Source: Ordospora colligata OC4 (taxonomy: Eukaryota > Microsporidia > Ordosporidae). Taken from it: a stretch of DNA of 64,000 bases. A program made the translations under genes and the position numbers. The notes under the pieces are model-generated. The model saw only the letters and a program-made list of their open reading frames with translations. It did not search any database and was not told the origin of the DNA. The stretch lies in assembly GCF_000803265.1 (NCBI RefSeq), contig NW_014575403.1, forward strand, positions 186,001 to 250,000, in the 5' to 3' direction. Below, piece by piece: positions 18,645 through 27,665 of this stretch; the stretch's first letter is position 1; each line of letters starts with the position of its first letter.

Positions 18645-21338
18645 TTAGTACTGTAAAGCCACTCGCACCACATAACAATCTGCCATCCAGTCAATCTTAC
18701 TCAAGTCATGCTTCGTAACTCCCATAAGAGCTTCACAAACCCTCTTCTCATACTCAAGATCACTTACTCCTCGTAGATAGCTCTTCCATATCCCTTCTCC
18801 ATATAGCCCAAAATTCTTCTTCCTCTCCTCAAAGTGCATCATTACTGCACTTCTAAACTTCTCAAACTCCTCGTCTTGCATTTCTGCAAAATATCCATTC
18901 AGGTCACCAATAAACTTTTTGACTCTGCCCTCCAAATACTCCACTTCTCTCTCGCTCTGCACCACAAATGTTATATACTGCTCGTCTTCAACATACGCCA
19001 TCCTACAGTATACAATATATCCAAGTTCCTCTTTAGTTCGGAGCTGATCAAAAAACATTCCCTTGCATGCATGCTGCACAAAGTTGATCACCGCTGTCTC
19101 CTTACTGTCTGCATACTTGCCTCCATACAAATATATCGCACATGCATTGCTTGCAGGATCCTCCGTATGCACATCGCATTTCCTGCTCAAATCCATTAAT
19201 TTGCTCTTCAGATTCACACAATCTCCATGCTGCCTCAGGCAAACACTTTCAAACACATTAACCGCCCATTCATGCTTTACATTCCCAACTACAACCATAT
19301 CTGCAAAAAAACTTCTTGGTATCATCTTCTGCACATCAATCTCCTTCACCATCTTCATCTTCTCCTCAGGAAGCATGTATCCATCAACTTTCATCTTCAT
19401 CATTCCATGCATACACAATGCATAAGGATTCTTGGTCCTTTCTTGCTCCAATACATTCATCATCTCCTGCATTATCATCAAGTTCCTGCCTTCTCCTTCA
19501 CTTGCTTCCTCAAACAGCACATTAAAGAAAACCTCAAATGCATTCTTTACCACATTAGTAAATCCTTCCGCAACAATCTCTATTCCACCCAAGCATACAT
19601 GCGCATCAATACTCACATCTGTTGCATACACCAGCTTTCCATACTTCTTTAAAAACACATCCTTTGCTTTATTAACCAAAAACATAAAATCTAACACATC
19701 TTTCCTCTCATACTCAAACTTCAACACACACCCAACAAACACTTTAGGAACCTTATATGACTCATCAAACAAATACAAAAGCTTTCCACCGTCTTTCTCA
19801 ACTTGTTTCATTTCATTACGCATATCTTTATCAATGGCCATCATTCTGATCTCATCCAATCTAGCAACACTTATCTCATACGCTGATTCTGCAAATACCT
19901 GCTTTCCTACTTCATATCCTATTCCATATATCTCTTCTCTCTCCTTGTACTTCCTTTCATTCTCACTACTTATCTTGTCATAATCAAAATTTATATCAAA
20001 CACTAGCCATTGCGATACATCACACATCTTCGATATCACTCCTCGTATCTCGCCTTCATCAAATCCTTCAAAACAGTATTCATGGTTCAATACATTCTCA
20101 ATCGGATAAAATTGCATGCTCCTTACAATATTGCTCACTTGTTCAGTCATCTCCTGTCGTTCACTGTATCTAAATACACTCTCATTCCTCCTCTTCAATT
20201 CCTCATACTCTTCTTCGTTCACTTCTATTCCCCTCAGATACCGCACAAAACCTTCCAGCACTTCCTTCATTTTTCTTGTACCTTCTTCAGACACAAAGAT
20301 ACTAACAACAAACAGAGAATAATCACTATAGTCCTGCACTTCCACATCTATAGATAATACAAGCCCAAGATCCTTCATTCCGCAAATAAATCCTCTCTCA
20401 TCGCTTCGCTCAAGCATGCCTAGCACATATCCATACGAATTCTTCCTAAACATCTTGTATCCAGATGGAACCGTAATCGTCACCATAACCTTTCTCACTT
20501 CTGCAAAAGATTCTATAGTGATCCATTTATTCAAGTATTCGCTCTTAAACACACTCCTTTTCTCTTCTTGCTTAATACTTAATTCTTGTATGCCATCAGA
20601 TACCTCAGATGCTGTTCTTCTCTGTACTCCCTCAAATTTGCTCAGGTATCTCTTCATATCTTCAATGCTCTGGTTTCCGTATATCACTACACATATCTTC
20701 TCACTACTATAGTGTCTTGTCCAGAACTCTCTCGCTTCATCCCATATTCCATCATGATCTAGTGTTTTATAATTTCCAACACTGAACTTCTTCAACGGCT
20801 CTTCATCACTACAGAGAACTTCAATCATCCTCTGTATCCTCCACTCATCTCTATTCAGTCCATTCACAAACTCTGCATTCACCGCAGATATTTCTCTTTT
20901 AACTGCATCTTGACGTAGCAAAGGCGCCTTGAAAAAGTCTGCAAATCTATATACTCCCTCCTCAAATGCATCTGGTGATATGTCAAAAAAATACTCTGTC
21001 ACTTCTCCCCATGTAATTGCATTGAACGATCCGTTGTTCTGGTTCATAAAACAATCAAACTCATTCTCTCCAGGATACTCCTCCGTTCCCATAAACAGCA
21101 TATGCTCCAGAAAGTGTGCAAGTCCTAAAGCATATTCAGGATCACTAAACGATCCAACCTTAACAGACACCGCACAACTGCACTTATCCAATGCAGGATC
21201 TGATGCAACAATCGCCTTTATGCCATTAGATAGTTCCACGTATTCATACTCCGCCGTATCTACCTGGCTTTTCAAAATCTCTTTCTTCATTGTTTTTTTC
21301 ATTCTTTGTATAAGGAGCAAAAAAATGTTTTTATGCAT
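18645..21338 (-). CDS. STE23: Insulysin-like M16 zinc metalloprotease (IDE/Ste23 family)
   Basis: Zinc peptidase of the cryptidase type that degrades short peptides and in yeast helps mature a-factor. The inverted zinc motif is HFLEHMLFMGT (His75, Glu78, His79) with the third ligand at Glu156 (IDE spacing of 81 from the first His). The 897 residues hold the expected four M16 domains; human IDE has about 1,019. The N-terminus offers three in-frame ATGs (21338, 21302, 21290) with no CCC/GGG near any of them, so the start is uncertain. The Met/Lys-rich leader is not a convincing signal peptide. A 199-bp gap separates its end from the 57-codon gene. Confidence 0.92.
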   Translation of the reverse strand: MHKNIFLLLIQRMKKTMKKEILKSQVDTAEYEYVELSNGIKAIVASDPALDKCSCAVSVKVGSFSDPEYALGLAHFLEHMLFMGTEEYPGENEFDCFMNQNNGSFNAITWGEVTEYFFDISPDAFEEGVYRFADFFKAPLLRQDAVKREISAVNAEFVNGLNRDEWRIQRMIEVLCSDEEPLKKFSVGNYKTLDHDGIWDEAREFWTRHYSSEKICVVIYGNQSIEDMKRYLSKFEGVQRRTASEVSDGIQELSIKQEEKRSVFKSEYLNKWITIESFAEVRKVMVTITVPSGYKMFRKNSYGYVLGMLERSDERGFICGMKDLGLVLSIDVEVQDYSDYSLFVVSIFVSEEGTRKMKEVLEGFVRYLRGIEVNEEEYEELKRRNESVFRYSERQEMTEQVSNIVRSMQFYPIENVLNHEYCFEGFDEGEIRGVISKMCDVSQWLVFDINFDYDKISSENERKYKEREEIYGIGYEVGKQVFAESAYEISVARLDEIRMMAIDKDMRNEMKQVEKDGGKLLYLFDESYKVPKVFVGCVLKFEYERKDVLDFMFLVNKAKDVFLKKYGKLVYATDVSIDAHVCLGGIEIVAEGFTNVVKNAFEVFFNVLFEEASEGEGRNLMIMQEMMNVLEQERTKNPYALCMHGMMKMKVDGYMLPEEKMKMVKEIDVQKMIPRSFFADMVVVGNVKHEWAVNVFESVCLRQHGDCVNLKSKLMDLSRKCDVHTEDPASNACAIYLYGGKYADSKETAVINFVQHACKGMFFDQLRTKEELGYIVYCRMAYVEDEQYITFVVQSEREVEYLEGRVKKFIGDLNGYFAEMQDEEFEKFRSAVMMHFEERKKNFGLYGEGIWKSYLRGVSDLEYEKRVCEALMGVTKHDLSKIDWMADCYVVRVALQY

Positions 21339-21579
21339 TCATTACCTCAAGCATCTAATTAATTATTGATTACAAGTATTATGCATCAAAACCTGTATAA
21401 GCAAGCGGTAAGATGCCATGCATTATATGAGATAATAAACAATAAGGTATAATTTATAAAAATGCATCAAAATACCATTAAATACTCTTAAATCTATAGC
21501 ATAAATCTAACATAAAGGGATTGGCATAAAAATACATGCCATGTCATGCGCATTATTTGCATGAGAGCTTGGCTTGCCC

Positions 21580-22032
21580 ATGCAAAACCTACCGCATTTT
21601 GTTTCGTTCCAGATGAACGAGATGAGGAACAGTTATGTCGATGCAAACAATAGGATAATCGAGAAAATGGACTTAATGGCTGAGGAATTCGTGAATGAAA
21701 TGGGCATGCTACCTGAAATATCAGAAGGCGTAAAATCGTATATTGAGGATTGCATAAGGCACATGCGAGAGATTGTTGTTGACCATGTGGGAATGGCAAT
21801 ATGTGAGTTTAAGGCTGCATATAATCCATGCGAAGAAAGCACAAAATCAAGAAGGTTTCCAAAGTTCATCACTGACGAGCTTGAGAGAAGCTTCGAGGCC
21901 GATTAGTATCCATCTGATCACGAAAAAGCCAAGCTCTCGAAGATTTGCAAGCTGTCTATCAAGCAAATAAACAACTGGTTCACAAACAAGCGAAATAGAA
22001 ACAAGGGACATGAGGATTACCGAGAGTATTGA
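21580..22032 (+). pseudogene. Classical (60-residue) homeodomain protein interrupted by an in-frame TAG
   Basis: The frame opens at an ATG directly preceded by CCC (21580) and runs 108 codons to a TAG at 21904-21906. It then continues in the same frame without indels for 41 codons to TGA at 22030-22032. The homeodomain straddles the TAG: RRFPKFITDELERSFEAD lies before it and YPSDHEKAKLSKICKLSIKQ plus the NNWFTNKRNR recognition helix after it. Trp48, Phe49, Asn51 and Arg53 are intact. The stop falls on the residue before Tyr-Pro in the helix1-helix2 loop, so spacing matches a typical, non-TALE homeodomain. A single substitution in a sense codon such as AAG or CAG would explain it. Options: a recent null allele, readthrough, or a sequencing error. 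The TALE homeobox gene follows 248 bp downstream. Confidence 0.85.
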
Positions 22033-22280
22033 GAGCCATCAAGAGTGTGTAGTATTTTTCATGGACATCCAGATATCTTTGGCTACACAAATGGCCACAG
22101 GTAATCATAAATTGTACAAATATTCATTTGGTTTTGAATTTCGTATTTAATTGGATTAAGTATTAGTAGAATTTGATTCTTACCAAGTATTACAAGAGCT
22201 GTGCTAGAATTAAATTACCTCACCAAATACGATTAATTAGTATGATCAGTGCTAGATAAACATTGATAGGAAGGGGAGCA

Positions 22281-22835
22281 ATGGATATTCTCAATCAATT
22301 AGTAGTAGCTGAAGAAACGTATTTTCTAAGTGGAGGAAATAGAGAGTGCCTTCTGGGCCTAGTAAGACAGTTGAGAAGCAAATACCAGTCTATGAAAATG
22401 TCTGAGTGCGATAAAAGATATATCATGGCGATTTTAGTTGTCTTGAGAAGAATTAAGCAGACAATTATTCTTGAGGACAGACTTATTGAGATGGTTGACT
22501 CTGAAACTTCATGCATCAAGAGCACAGTGAAGAGGCTTCTATCTGAGACAGTCAGTGCAGGTTGTAGGTACAACGACGATGGAAAGACGAGCAACCATGA
22601 GAACGAGCAGAAATATGCTGTCCCAAAAACAAGGATCAACTTCCCCATGGACATCTCTCAGTTCCTAAGGACCTGGCTTAGAGATAACATGGATAATCCA
22701 TATCCTTCTGATGCAGAAAAGGTGTATCTGTGCCAGAGCACAGGCCTTGGACTTGCACAGATCAATAATTGGTTCATTAATGCCAGGCGAAGAATCTTGC
22801 CATTCATGAAAGGTGAGTGTGCCAACTTTAAGTAG
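22281..22835 (+). CDS. TALE-class homeodomain transcription factor
   Basis: Nuclear DNA-binding protein of 184 residues. The C-terminal homeodomain (~residues 117-180) has the three-residue loop extension (seven residues between the helix-1 Leu and Tyr-Pro, ending NPYPSDAEK) and the TALE recognition helix INNWFINARRR. The N-terminal ~100 residues are helical, with no motif I recognise; in fungal HD1 proteins this region mediates dimerisation. The start is the ATG at 22281, seven bp after GGGG... (GGGGAGCA); a TTG six codons earlier also opens the frame but is less plausible. Together with the classical homeobox gene just upstream it forms a typical/TALE pair reminiscent of fungal mating-type HD loci. 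Confidence 0.92.
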   Translation: MDILNQLVVAEETYFLSGGNRECLLGLVRQLRSKYQSMKMSECDKRYIMAILVVLRRIKQTIILEDRLIEMVDSETSCIKSTVKRLLSETVSAGCRYNDDGKTSNHENEQKYAVPKTRINFPMDISQFLRTWLRDNMDNPYPSDAEKVYLCQSTGLGLAQINNWFINARRRILPFMKGECANFK

Positions 22836-23122
22836 GTAACAGTGTAGCGAATAGATGCCTTGACTAAGCTCGAGTAGTTCAATCAAAGCCATAAATAGTA
22901 GCTAAGCCAAGAGTGTTTTGGTAAACTTCTTATACTTTTTATTCCAACATTTGGTAATTTATGTATTTTGTTAGTTTATGCATCAGGTGAGTTACGTATA
23001 CATTGAATATAATCAAATCGTTGAGCATTCATGTTTGTAATTTTATGTTTATTACAGGAAGCCTTTGGAATGCAAGACAATACAATTAAAGTCGTTTGGT
23101 TAATCAGCATCGAGTTATTTGT

Positions 23123-24262
23123 TTAATCAATCTCAAATCGTATTCCTCTTGACGTCAGTCTCTTGACAATGTCAGTGTTGAATAGAACACATCCTGGCGT
23201 TATTACTCCACCTTTGAAGTGCATTACACCTGTATTTTCGGCCTGCAAGTCCAACGCATTCAAGAACGCAATTGCCACTTGTGTCAGGCATATAGATGTT
23301 GTTATATATGATGGATCAGGTCCTGATATAACAAGTCTTTTGGTACATGCACGCCCATTTATTTCTCCTGTACCATTCATCTTTATTGTGAACTTTGCTT
23401 TGTGCACCTCATCAACACTTGGATTCTTTTTCACAACACCAAATGTAAGAACTCTGTATCCATGCATCAGTATCCATCTTCCAGCCCTAGAACCTGATAA
23501 AATCCATAGTATCCCAACCATGATCCAGTAACCAATCACTCCAAACATGCCATGCAGCTGTAAGTATGCAGAGAATCTTGCCTTTTGCAGTCCAACCTGG
23601 CTCAATAGCTCCTGACTTCTCCTGATAACAAAGTAGTCAGAGCCTCTAAAAATCACTCTGTATGGCACACTAGGTTTCTCATGATGCATCTTTTGATTTT
23701 TATCACTTGAACGTTCCTCCTTCTTACGCAATGCCTTGGAATTCCTAAGAATTGACACAGAAACAATAAGAGACTCCCATGTGGTTTTGTTCAGAACCAA
23801 ATTGCTGATATTGAGTGTGCTTTCAATCTCCGCCTTTTCAAGCATGCTGCTCAAATACATCACGCCAATGTCCGTAGGAACTGAATCAAATCCACAGCAG
23901 TTGATGATGTAAACACCGTTCCTGACTGCTTCTTCATGGTATCTCTTAATAAGCAATTCCACAAAGCATGTTTCTCCAGTAATGTCCATATAGTGTGTTT
24001 TGTTTCTTATACATGCTTTCACTACATCCTCTCCATGATAATAATAAGGTCCTGCACAATTAATCAACACTCTTGCTTTTGCAGCAATATTATCAATACA
24101 ATCCACCTGGCATTCATATTTTGGAAGATCAGTGTCTACGATCTTACTGATGTCTCTTGCTGCAAGTGCAAGCCTTACGTCTTCTTTCTTGAAGAAATCA
24201 ATAACATAGGCTGCTGTGTATCCAGATGCGCCGTAAATGATGAAGTCGTATTCTCTTTGCAT
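23123..24262 (-). CDS. Saccharopine-dehydrogenase-like oxidoreductase (SCCPDH family)
   Basis: The N-terminus is a Rossmann fold with a GASGYTAAYV dinucleotide loop, then NCAGPYYYHG and THYMDITGE segments, all diagnostic of the SCCPDH/trans-acting enoyl reductase group rather than true lysine-pathway saccharopine dehydrogenase. A hydrophobic stretch near residues 243-260 (FGVIGYWIMVGILWILSG) suggests association with membranes or lipid droplets. The substrate is unknown. The 379-residue length suits the family. CCCTGA precedes the ATG. A 279-bp gap separates its start from the divergent Ser-rich gene. Confidence 0.85.
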   Translation of the reverse strand: MQREYDFIIYGASGYTAAYVIDFFKKEDVRLALAARDISKIVDTDLPKYECQVDCIDNIAAKARVLINCAGPYYYHGEDVVKACIRNKTHYMDITGETCFVELLIKRYHEEAVRNGVYIINCCGFDSVPTDIGVMYLSSMLEKAEIESTLNISNLVLNKTTWESLIVSVSILRNSKALRKKEERSSDKNQKMHHEKPSVPYRVIFRGSDYFVIRRSQELLSQVGLQKARFSAYLQLHGMFGVIGYWIMVGILWILSGSRAGRWILMHGYRVLTFGVVKKNPSVDEVHKAKFTIKMNGTGEINGRACTKRLVISGPDPSYITTSICLTQVAIAFLNALDLQAENTGVMHFKGGVITPGCVLFNTDIVKRLTSRGIRFEID

Positions 24263-24541
24263 TCAGGGCATTGTAAATCTACATATTAACTATTTGGATC
24301 CTAAAATCTAGATTAGCTGATGCCTGATAATGTCAACAAATGATTCAATCCTAGTAAATCATGTAGCAAGAATACATCAGTGGAAACTACGATGCCTTAC
24401 ATGTTTGAATCAATGTTAGTGTGAACAATGTTACATACAACGGAATGTTGTGATTGGACACTTGTGTGCATGATTTAAGCATAAACCAATTAGAGCAGTA
24501 CTCAAGAATGTGATTGGTTTTCATGCAAAGACCATTTGGAT

Positions 24542-26140
24542 ATGTATGTGCGAGCATGTCTTCGTAAGATGGATGGAAAGCCTGACAAGGAAACCATCGA
24601 GGATCAGCATGCAACTGACAGTGACTGGAGCAATGCAATGCACACGGCAAGAGAAGAGTTTGCATCGAGCACTGAATCTCCATCGGAGTCAAGCATAATG
24701 AAGCATGTACTTGGCGCTGCATGCATGCTGAGCCATGAAAACAATGACGATGAGCAGGACAAGGTCTCGAAGTTTGATGTTTACATTGTGAATGGCAGTG
24801 GAAAAGTGAATGGATATGAGCTGAAGCACATCAGCCCTATTGAAGATCTTGAGTCTGAAAGTCTTCAGGGAGACTCGTTTGTAGATGGCATAAGATCGTT
24901 CCACTTTGATAGAAAGGACAGGAGTGTGCCACCTAAGGAGTTATATGGAAGACGATCGCGTGGCTCAGCTGTGAAGAGCGATAGTAAAGCCACTCTTGCA
25001 TCCAAAGGTAGCCATGATCCCATCATCCTTGAGATTTCTGACATATCCAGTGCATATAATGCTGATGAGTCAGAGGAGGAGCCAAATATACATCAAGCAC
25101 ACACAAAAGATCAGAAGTACCGGAAGAACAAATCTGATCGCATGAATAATGTGATGTACTTAAATGATATGCATGATGAATTTCCACTGCCGCAACTCGA
25201 TAATGAAGAAAGTGACTCATTAAGTACTAATGATAGTTATTGCTCAGTTAATGGAGTTTTATGCGATATGCTTGAACACACCATAAGTCCATGCGATTCA
25301 AGCTGTCGTTCGTCAAATAAGAATAACTCATCTGGATCAAGTTACTGCTCATTGAATAAGAGCAACTCATCATCATTGGAAGAAAAGACTATTTGTGATA
25401 GTAGACATAATCATGAGTTCAAAGGACCTACAAGCGTGAATCTTCTATCTGAAGGATTGAAAATACCGGTGGAGGGAGAAGTTGTTATTATCAACCAGGG
25501 TGCAGATAAAGATGTATTGCGAGAGCTTGGGATTTCATCTACATGCAAGCTGATGCAAGGTCCGTACGATATAATGGCGGATTCAAGCAAATCTACGAAT
25601 GGATTCAATATGACGCCTGATAATACAAATGGCAGCGATACTAACGAGCCTAATGCGATCAGGGATGCAATTAGTGAAATACAAGCGCAGGTGTTTGGAG
25701 GCACTACAGCAATCAAGAAAATCGGATTGAACAATCCTAGTCAGTCAATACTGAGCGGAGGGAAACCCACACCAGACTTTGGTTGTGTAGACAGAGAGCT
25801 GAAAACTGCTCTGCTTGCTGCATTTATTCCTTCAATTGATGCTCCAAGTGACACATGCTCTAGTAAAGCATCCTTTGTTGAGACAAGCTTTACAAGGCGA
25901 GCCAATGAAGACGAGCTGAACGAGGTACGAGCACAGATTGAAAGCGAAAAGCAACTGGCCAGTAATCAAAAAGCAAGCTCAGATGTAAAGGAAAATGAAA
26001 ACATGATTCTTTTTATTGAAGTAAAGGACTCAGCAGACAAGAAGCTGAATGCGTCGTTCACAAGGAATAACCGTGTTGGAAAGCTAGTCAAGTTCTTTGA
26101 AGAGTTGGGAGAGGATAATGAAGAAAATAAACTTGATTAA
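24542..26140 (+). CDS. Ser/Asn/Asp-rich protein, probably largely disordered; unrecognised
   Basis: About 530 residues, acidic and Ser-rich, with long low-complexity stretches (for example SSNKNNSSGSSYCSLNKSNS near residue 260). There is no signal peptide or membrane segment. The last ~200 residues are less biased: a VEGEVVIINQGADKDVLRELG region and a helical segment around IRDAISEIQAQVFGG, then a charged helix and a C-terminal KLVKFFEELGED segment. I recognise no family. The start is uncertain: ATGs at 24542 and 24569 are both in frame, and no CCC/GGG lies nearby. CCAAT-like pentamers occur upstream. The reading frame is clearly coding; no function is proposed. Confidence 0.75.
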   Translation: MYVRACLRKMDGKPDKETIEDQHATDSDWSNAMHTAREEFASSTESPSESSIMKHVLGAACMLSHENNDDEQDKVSKFDVYIVNGSGKVNGYELKHISPIEDLESESLQGDSFVDGIRSFHFDRKDRSVPPKELYGRRSRGSAVKSDSKATLASKGSHDPIILEISDISSAYNADESEEEPNIHQAHTKDQKYRKNKSDRMNNVMYLNDMHDEFPLPQLDNEESDSLSTNDSYCSVNGVLCDMLEHTISPCDSSCRSSNKNNSSGSSYCSLNKSNSSSLEEKTICDSRHNHEFKGPTSVNLLSEGLKIPVEGEVVIINQGADKDVLRELGISSTCKLMQGPYDIMADSSKSTNGFNMTPDNTNGSDTNEPNAIRDAISEIQAQVFGGTTAIKKIGLNNPSQSILSGGKPTPDFGCVDRELKTALLAAFIPSIDAPSDTCSSKASFVETSFTRRANEDELNEVRAQIESEKQLASNQKASSDVKENENMILFIEVKDSADKKLNASFTRNNRVGKLVKFFEELGEDNEENKLD

Positions 26141-26172
26141 ATTATTACCATAGTCTTTGTGAACATGTATTA

Positions 26173-26526
26173 CTATTTCAAGGTTGACTTGAATTGCACA
26201 GTCTCATGTTTTTCGCTTATGAGATTGCATATCACATCATCTGAGAATGGGCCATGTGAGAAAGAGCAATCTTTCTTGTTGCAGTTGTTATTCAGATAGT
26301 ACATTCTGCATGGAAACTTACTTGTTTCATGAGAATAAGTACAGTTTTCGCCGTGCCTGCAAGAGTTCATCAAAAAAAATTTACAAAGGACTGTACGATG
26401 GTTGATTGAAGATCTGCTATCTTCCTGATGGGGATGCTGGGCAGGCTTTGAGATGGCTTTATGCATTCTGTGCTCAAGCAGATACTCTTTTCCAAGACGT
26501 GTGGGAACATTCATTTTTGGAAGCAT
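26173..26526 (-). CDS. Double CCCH zinc-finger protein, ZC3H4/6/8-like
   Basis: Small 117-residue protein with two adjacent CCCH fingers: C-x7-C-x5-C-x3-H (CKFFLMNSCRHGENCTYSH) and C-x8-C-x4-C-x3-H (CRMYYLNNNCNKKDCSFSH), separated by six residues (ETSKFP). The finger spacing and the SHxxxxFPC linker followed by CSFSHGPFSDD resemble the fingers of ZC3H4/6/8 and Suppressor of sable, nuclear RNA-binding proteins that restrict aberrant transcription. A CPSF30-like role is a less likely alternative. The ~45-residue N-terminus is basic. CCCC lies 9 bp before the ATG. The gene converges with the Ser-rich gene, 32 bp away. Confidence 0.8.
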   Translation of the reverse strand: MLPKMNVPTRLGKEYLLEHRMHKAISKPAQHPHQEDSRSSINHRTVLCKFFLMNSCRHGENCTYSHETSKFPCRMYYLNNNCNKKDCSFSHGPFSDDVICNLISEKHETVQFKSTLK

Positions 26527-26731
26527 TTGGTTGATGGGGTTGAATGAACTGAGTTTATATGTTTATGTGAATGAAGTGAGGAGATATCTCATTAGTGTGA
26601 TTACTTTGTTATTCATCTATCATTAAGTATGATTATGGTGGAATGGATTTACTGTTATTTATGCATCTACTGTTCTGTTATGCATAGGATCGATGAATTG
26701 CATAGAAAAAGCAATGCAGCACAGGGGCCCA

Positions 26732-27202
26732 ATGCGAATTGAGAAGTGTTGGTTCTGCTCGTCAAGCATATATCAGGGGCATGGAAGTGTGTATGTGAGG
26801 AACGACTCGAAGGTGTTTCGTTTCTGTAGGTCGAAGTGCAGGAAACTATTTGAGAGGCGAGTGAATCCGAGGAAGGTGAGGTGGACGAAGATCTCAAGGA
26901 AGGTGATGTGTAAGGAGTTGTGCAACGACCGTGTGCTTGAGTTTGAGCACAGACCTGCAGAGCTGAGAATATATGATCGTGAAGGACTGGAGAAGACACT
27001 GGCGGCAATGCCGAAGATAGCAGCAGTGAGGAAGCGCAGAGAGGACTACTTTATCAAGGACAGGATACTGAGTGGACAGGAGGTAAACAAACAGAGCGAT
27101 CTGGAGTATATTGAGAGGCACAAGCAGCTACTGTGTGAAGAGACAGATGGCGAAAGAGAAGCATTCAGTAATGTGAAGAAGAAGGCGGCACAGATGAACT
27201 AA
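26732..27202 (+). CDS. RLP24: Ribosome biogenesis protein Rlp24 (L24-like)
   Basis: Pre-60S factor that occupies the eL24 site and is released by the AAA ATPase Drg1. The N-terminus MRIEKCWFCSSSIYQGHG followed by FVRNDxKxFRFCRSKC-like sequence gives the four zinc cysteines, and the NPRKVRWTK motif is diagnostic of Rlp24/eL24. The charged C-terminal extension (156 residues in all) matches Rlp24 rather than eL24. Start: an upstream in-frame ATG at 26693 would add 13 residues, but the ATG at 26732 gives the conserved MRIEKC start and sits one base after GGGGCCC. Confidence 0.95.
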   Translation: MRIEKCWFCSSSIYQGHGSVYVRNDSKVFRFCRSKCRKLFERRVNPRKVRWTKISRKVMCKELCNDRVLEFEHRPAELRIYDREGLEKTLAAMPKIAAVRKRREDYFIKDRILSGQEVNKQSDLEYIERHKQLLCEETDGEREAFSNVKKKAAQMN

Positions 27203-27665
27203 CAGTAGAATGTGGAGGAGTGTGTGAATGAGGTTATGAAGTAGATGTGGTAGTTGGCAAATGGAGGAGGTTATGAAAGAAAATATGAAGAACAAAGGAT
27301 AATAGCATTGATTAAAGTGGTAAAGAGAGCATAAGTAGAGCATGATGTGATAATACAAGAAGTATTTGATAATTCATGATAATTGTTGATGCGTGATAAT
27401 TATTCATCATGATTGAAGACACATGATAATGATGGAATCCAAGACCAATTATCAATAAACGTATAATAAAGTATGGATGAGTATTTAATAACACATCCAG
27501 TGAACATTCACACCATGCTATTGAATGGAAGATGATAGGCACTAATGATATTATTGGAATATTAACGTAAAAATATTAAATATTCGATTTATTATAAAAT
27601 TTTATATGAACAACAATCACAGTATCTAATTTTAGAATATTTGTGTACAGTTGCTCACCCTTGAT
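27203..27665. other. 463-bp AT-rich intergenic region with TGATAAT repeats
   Basis: Gap between RLP24 and the ABCG gene. It contains scattered TGATAAT/CATGATAAT words (about 27345-27430) and a very AT-rich tract at 27565-27610 just upstream of the transporter. I see no tRNA, conserved ORF or inverted repeat. It probably holds the transporter's promoter. Confidence 0.5.

Noticed and set aside
21904..21906. TAG as a recoded sense codon (altered genetic code)
   Set aside because: TAG terminates other intact genes here (for example the TALE homeobox, Ubc12-like and secreted-protein genes), so a code change is not supported; readthrough at this site only is left open.
22050..22125. Short ATG frame (about 28 codons) between the homeobox genes
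   Set aside because: Too short, no start signal and no similarity; most likely intergenic.
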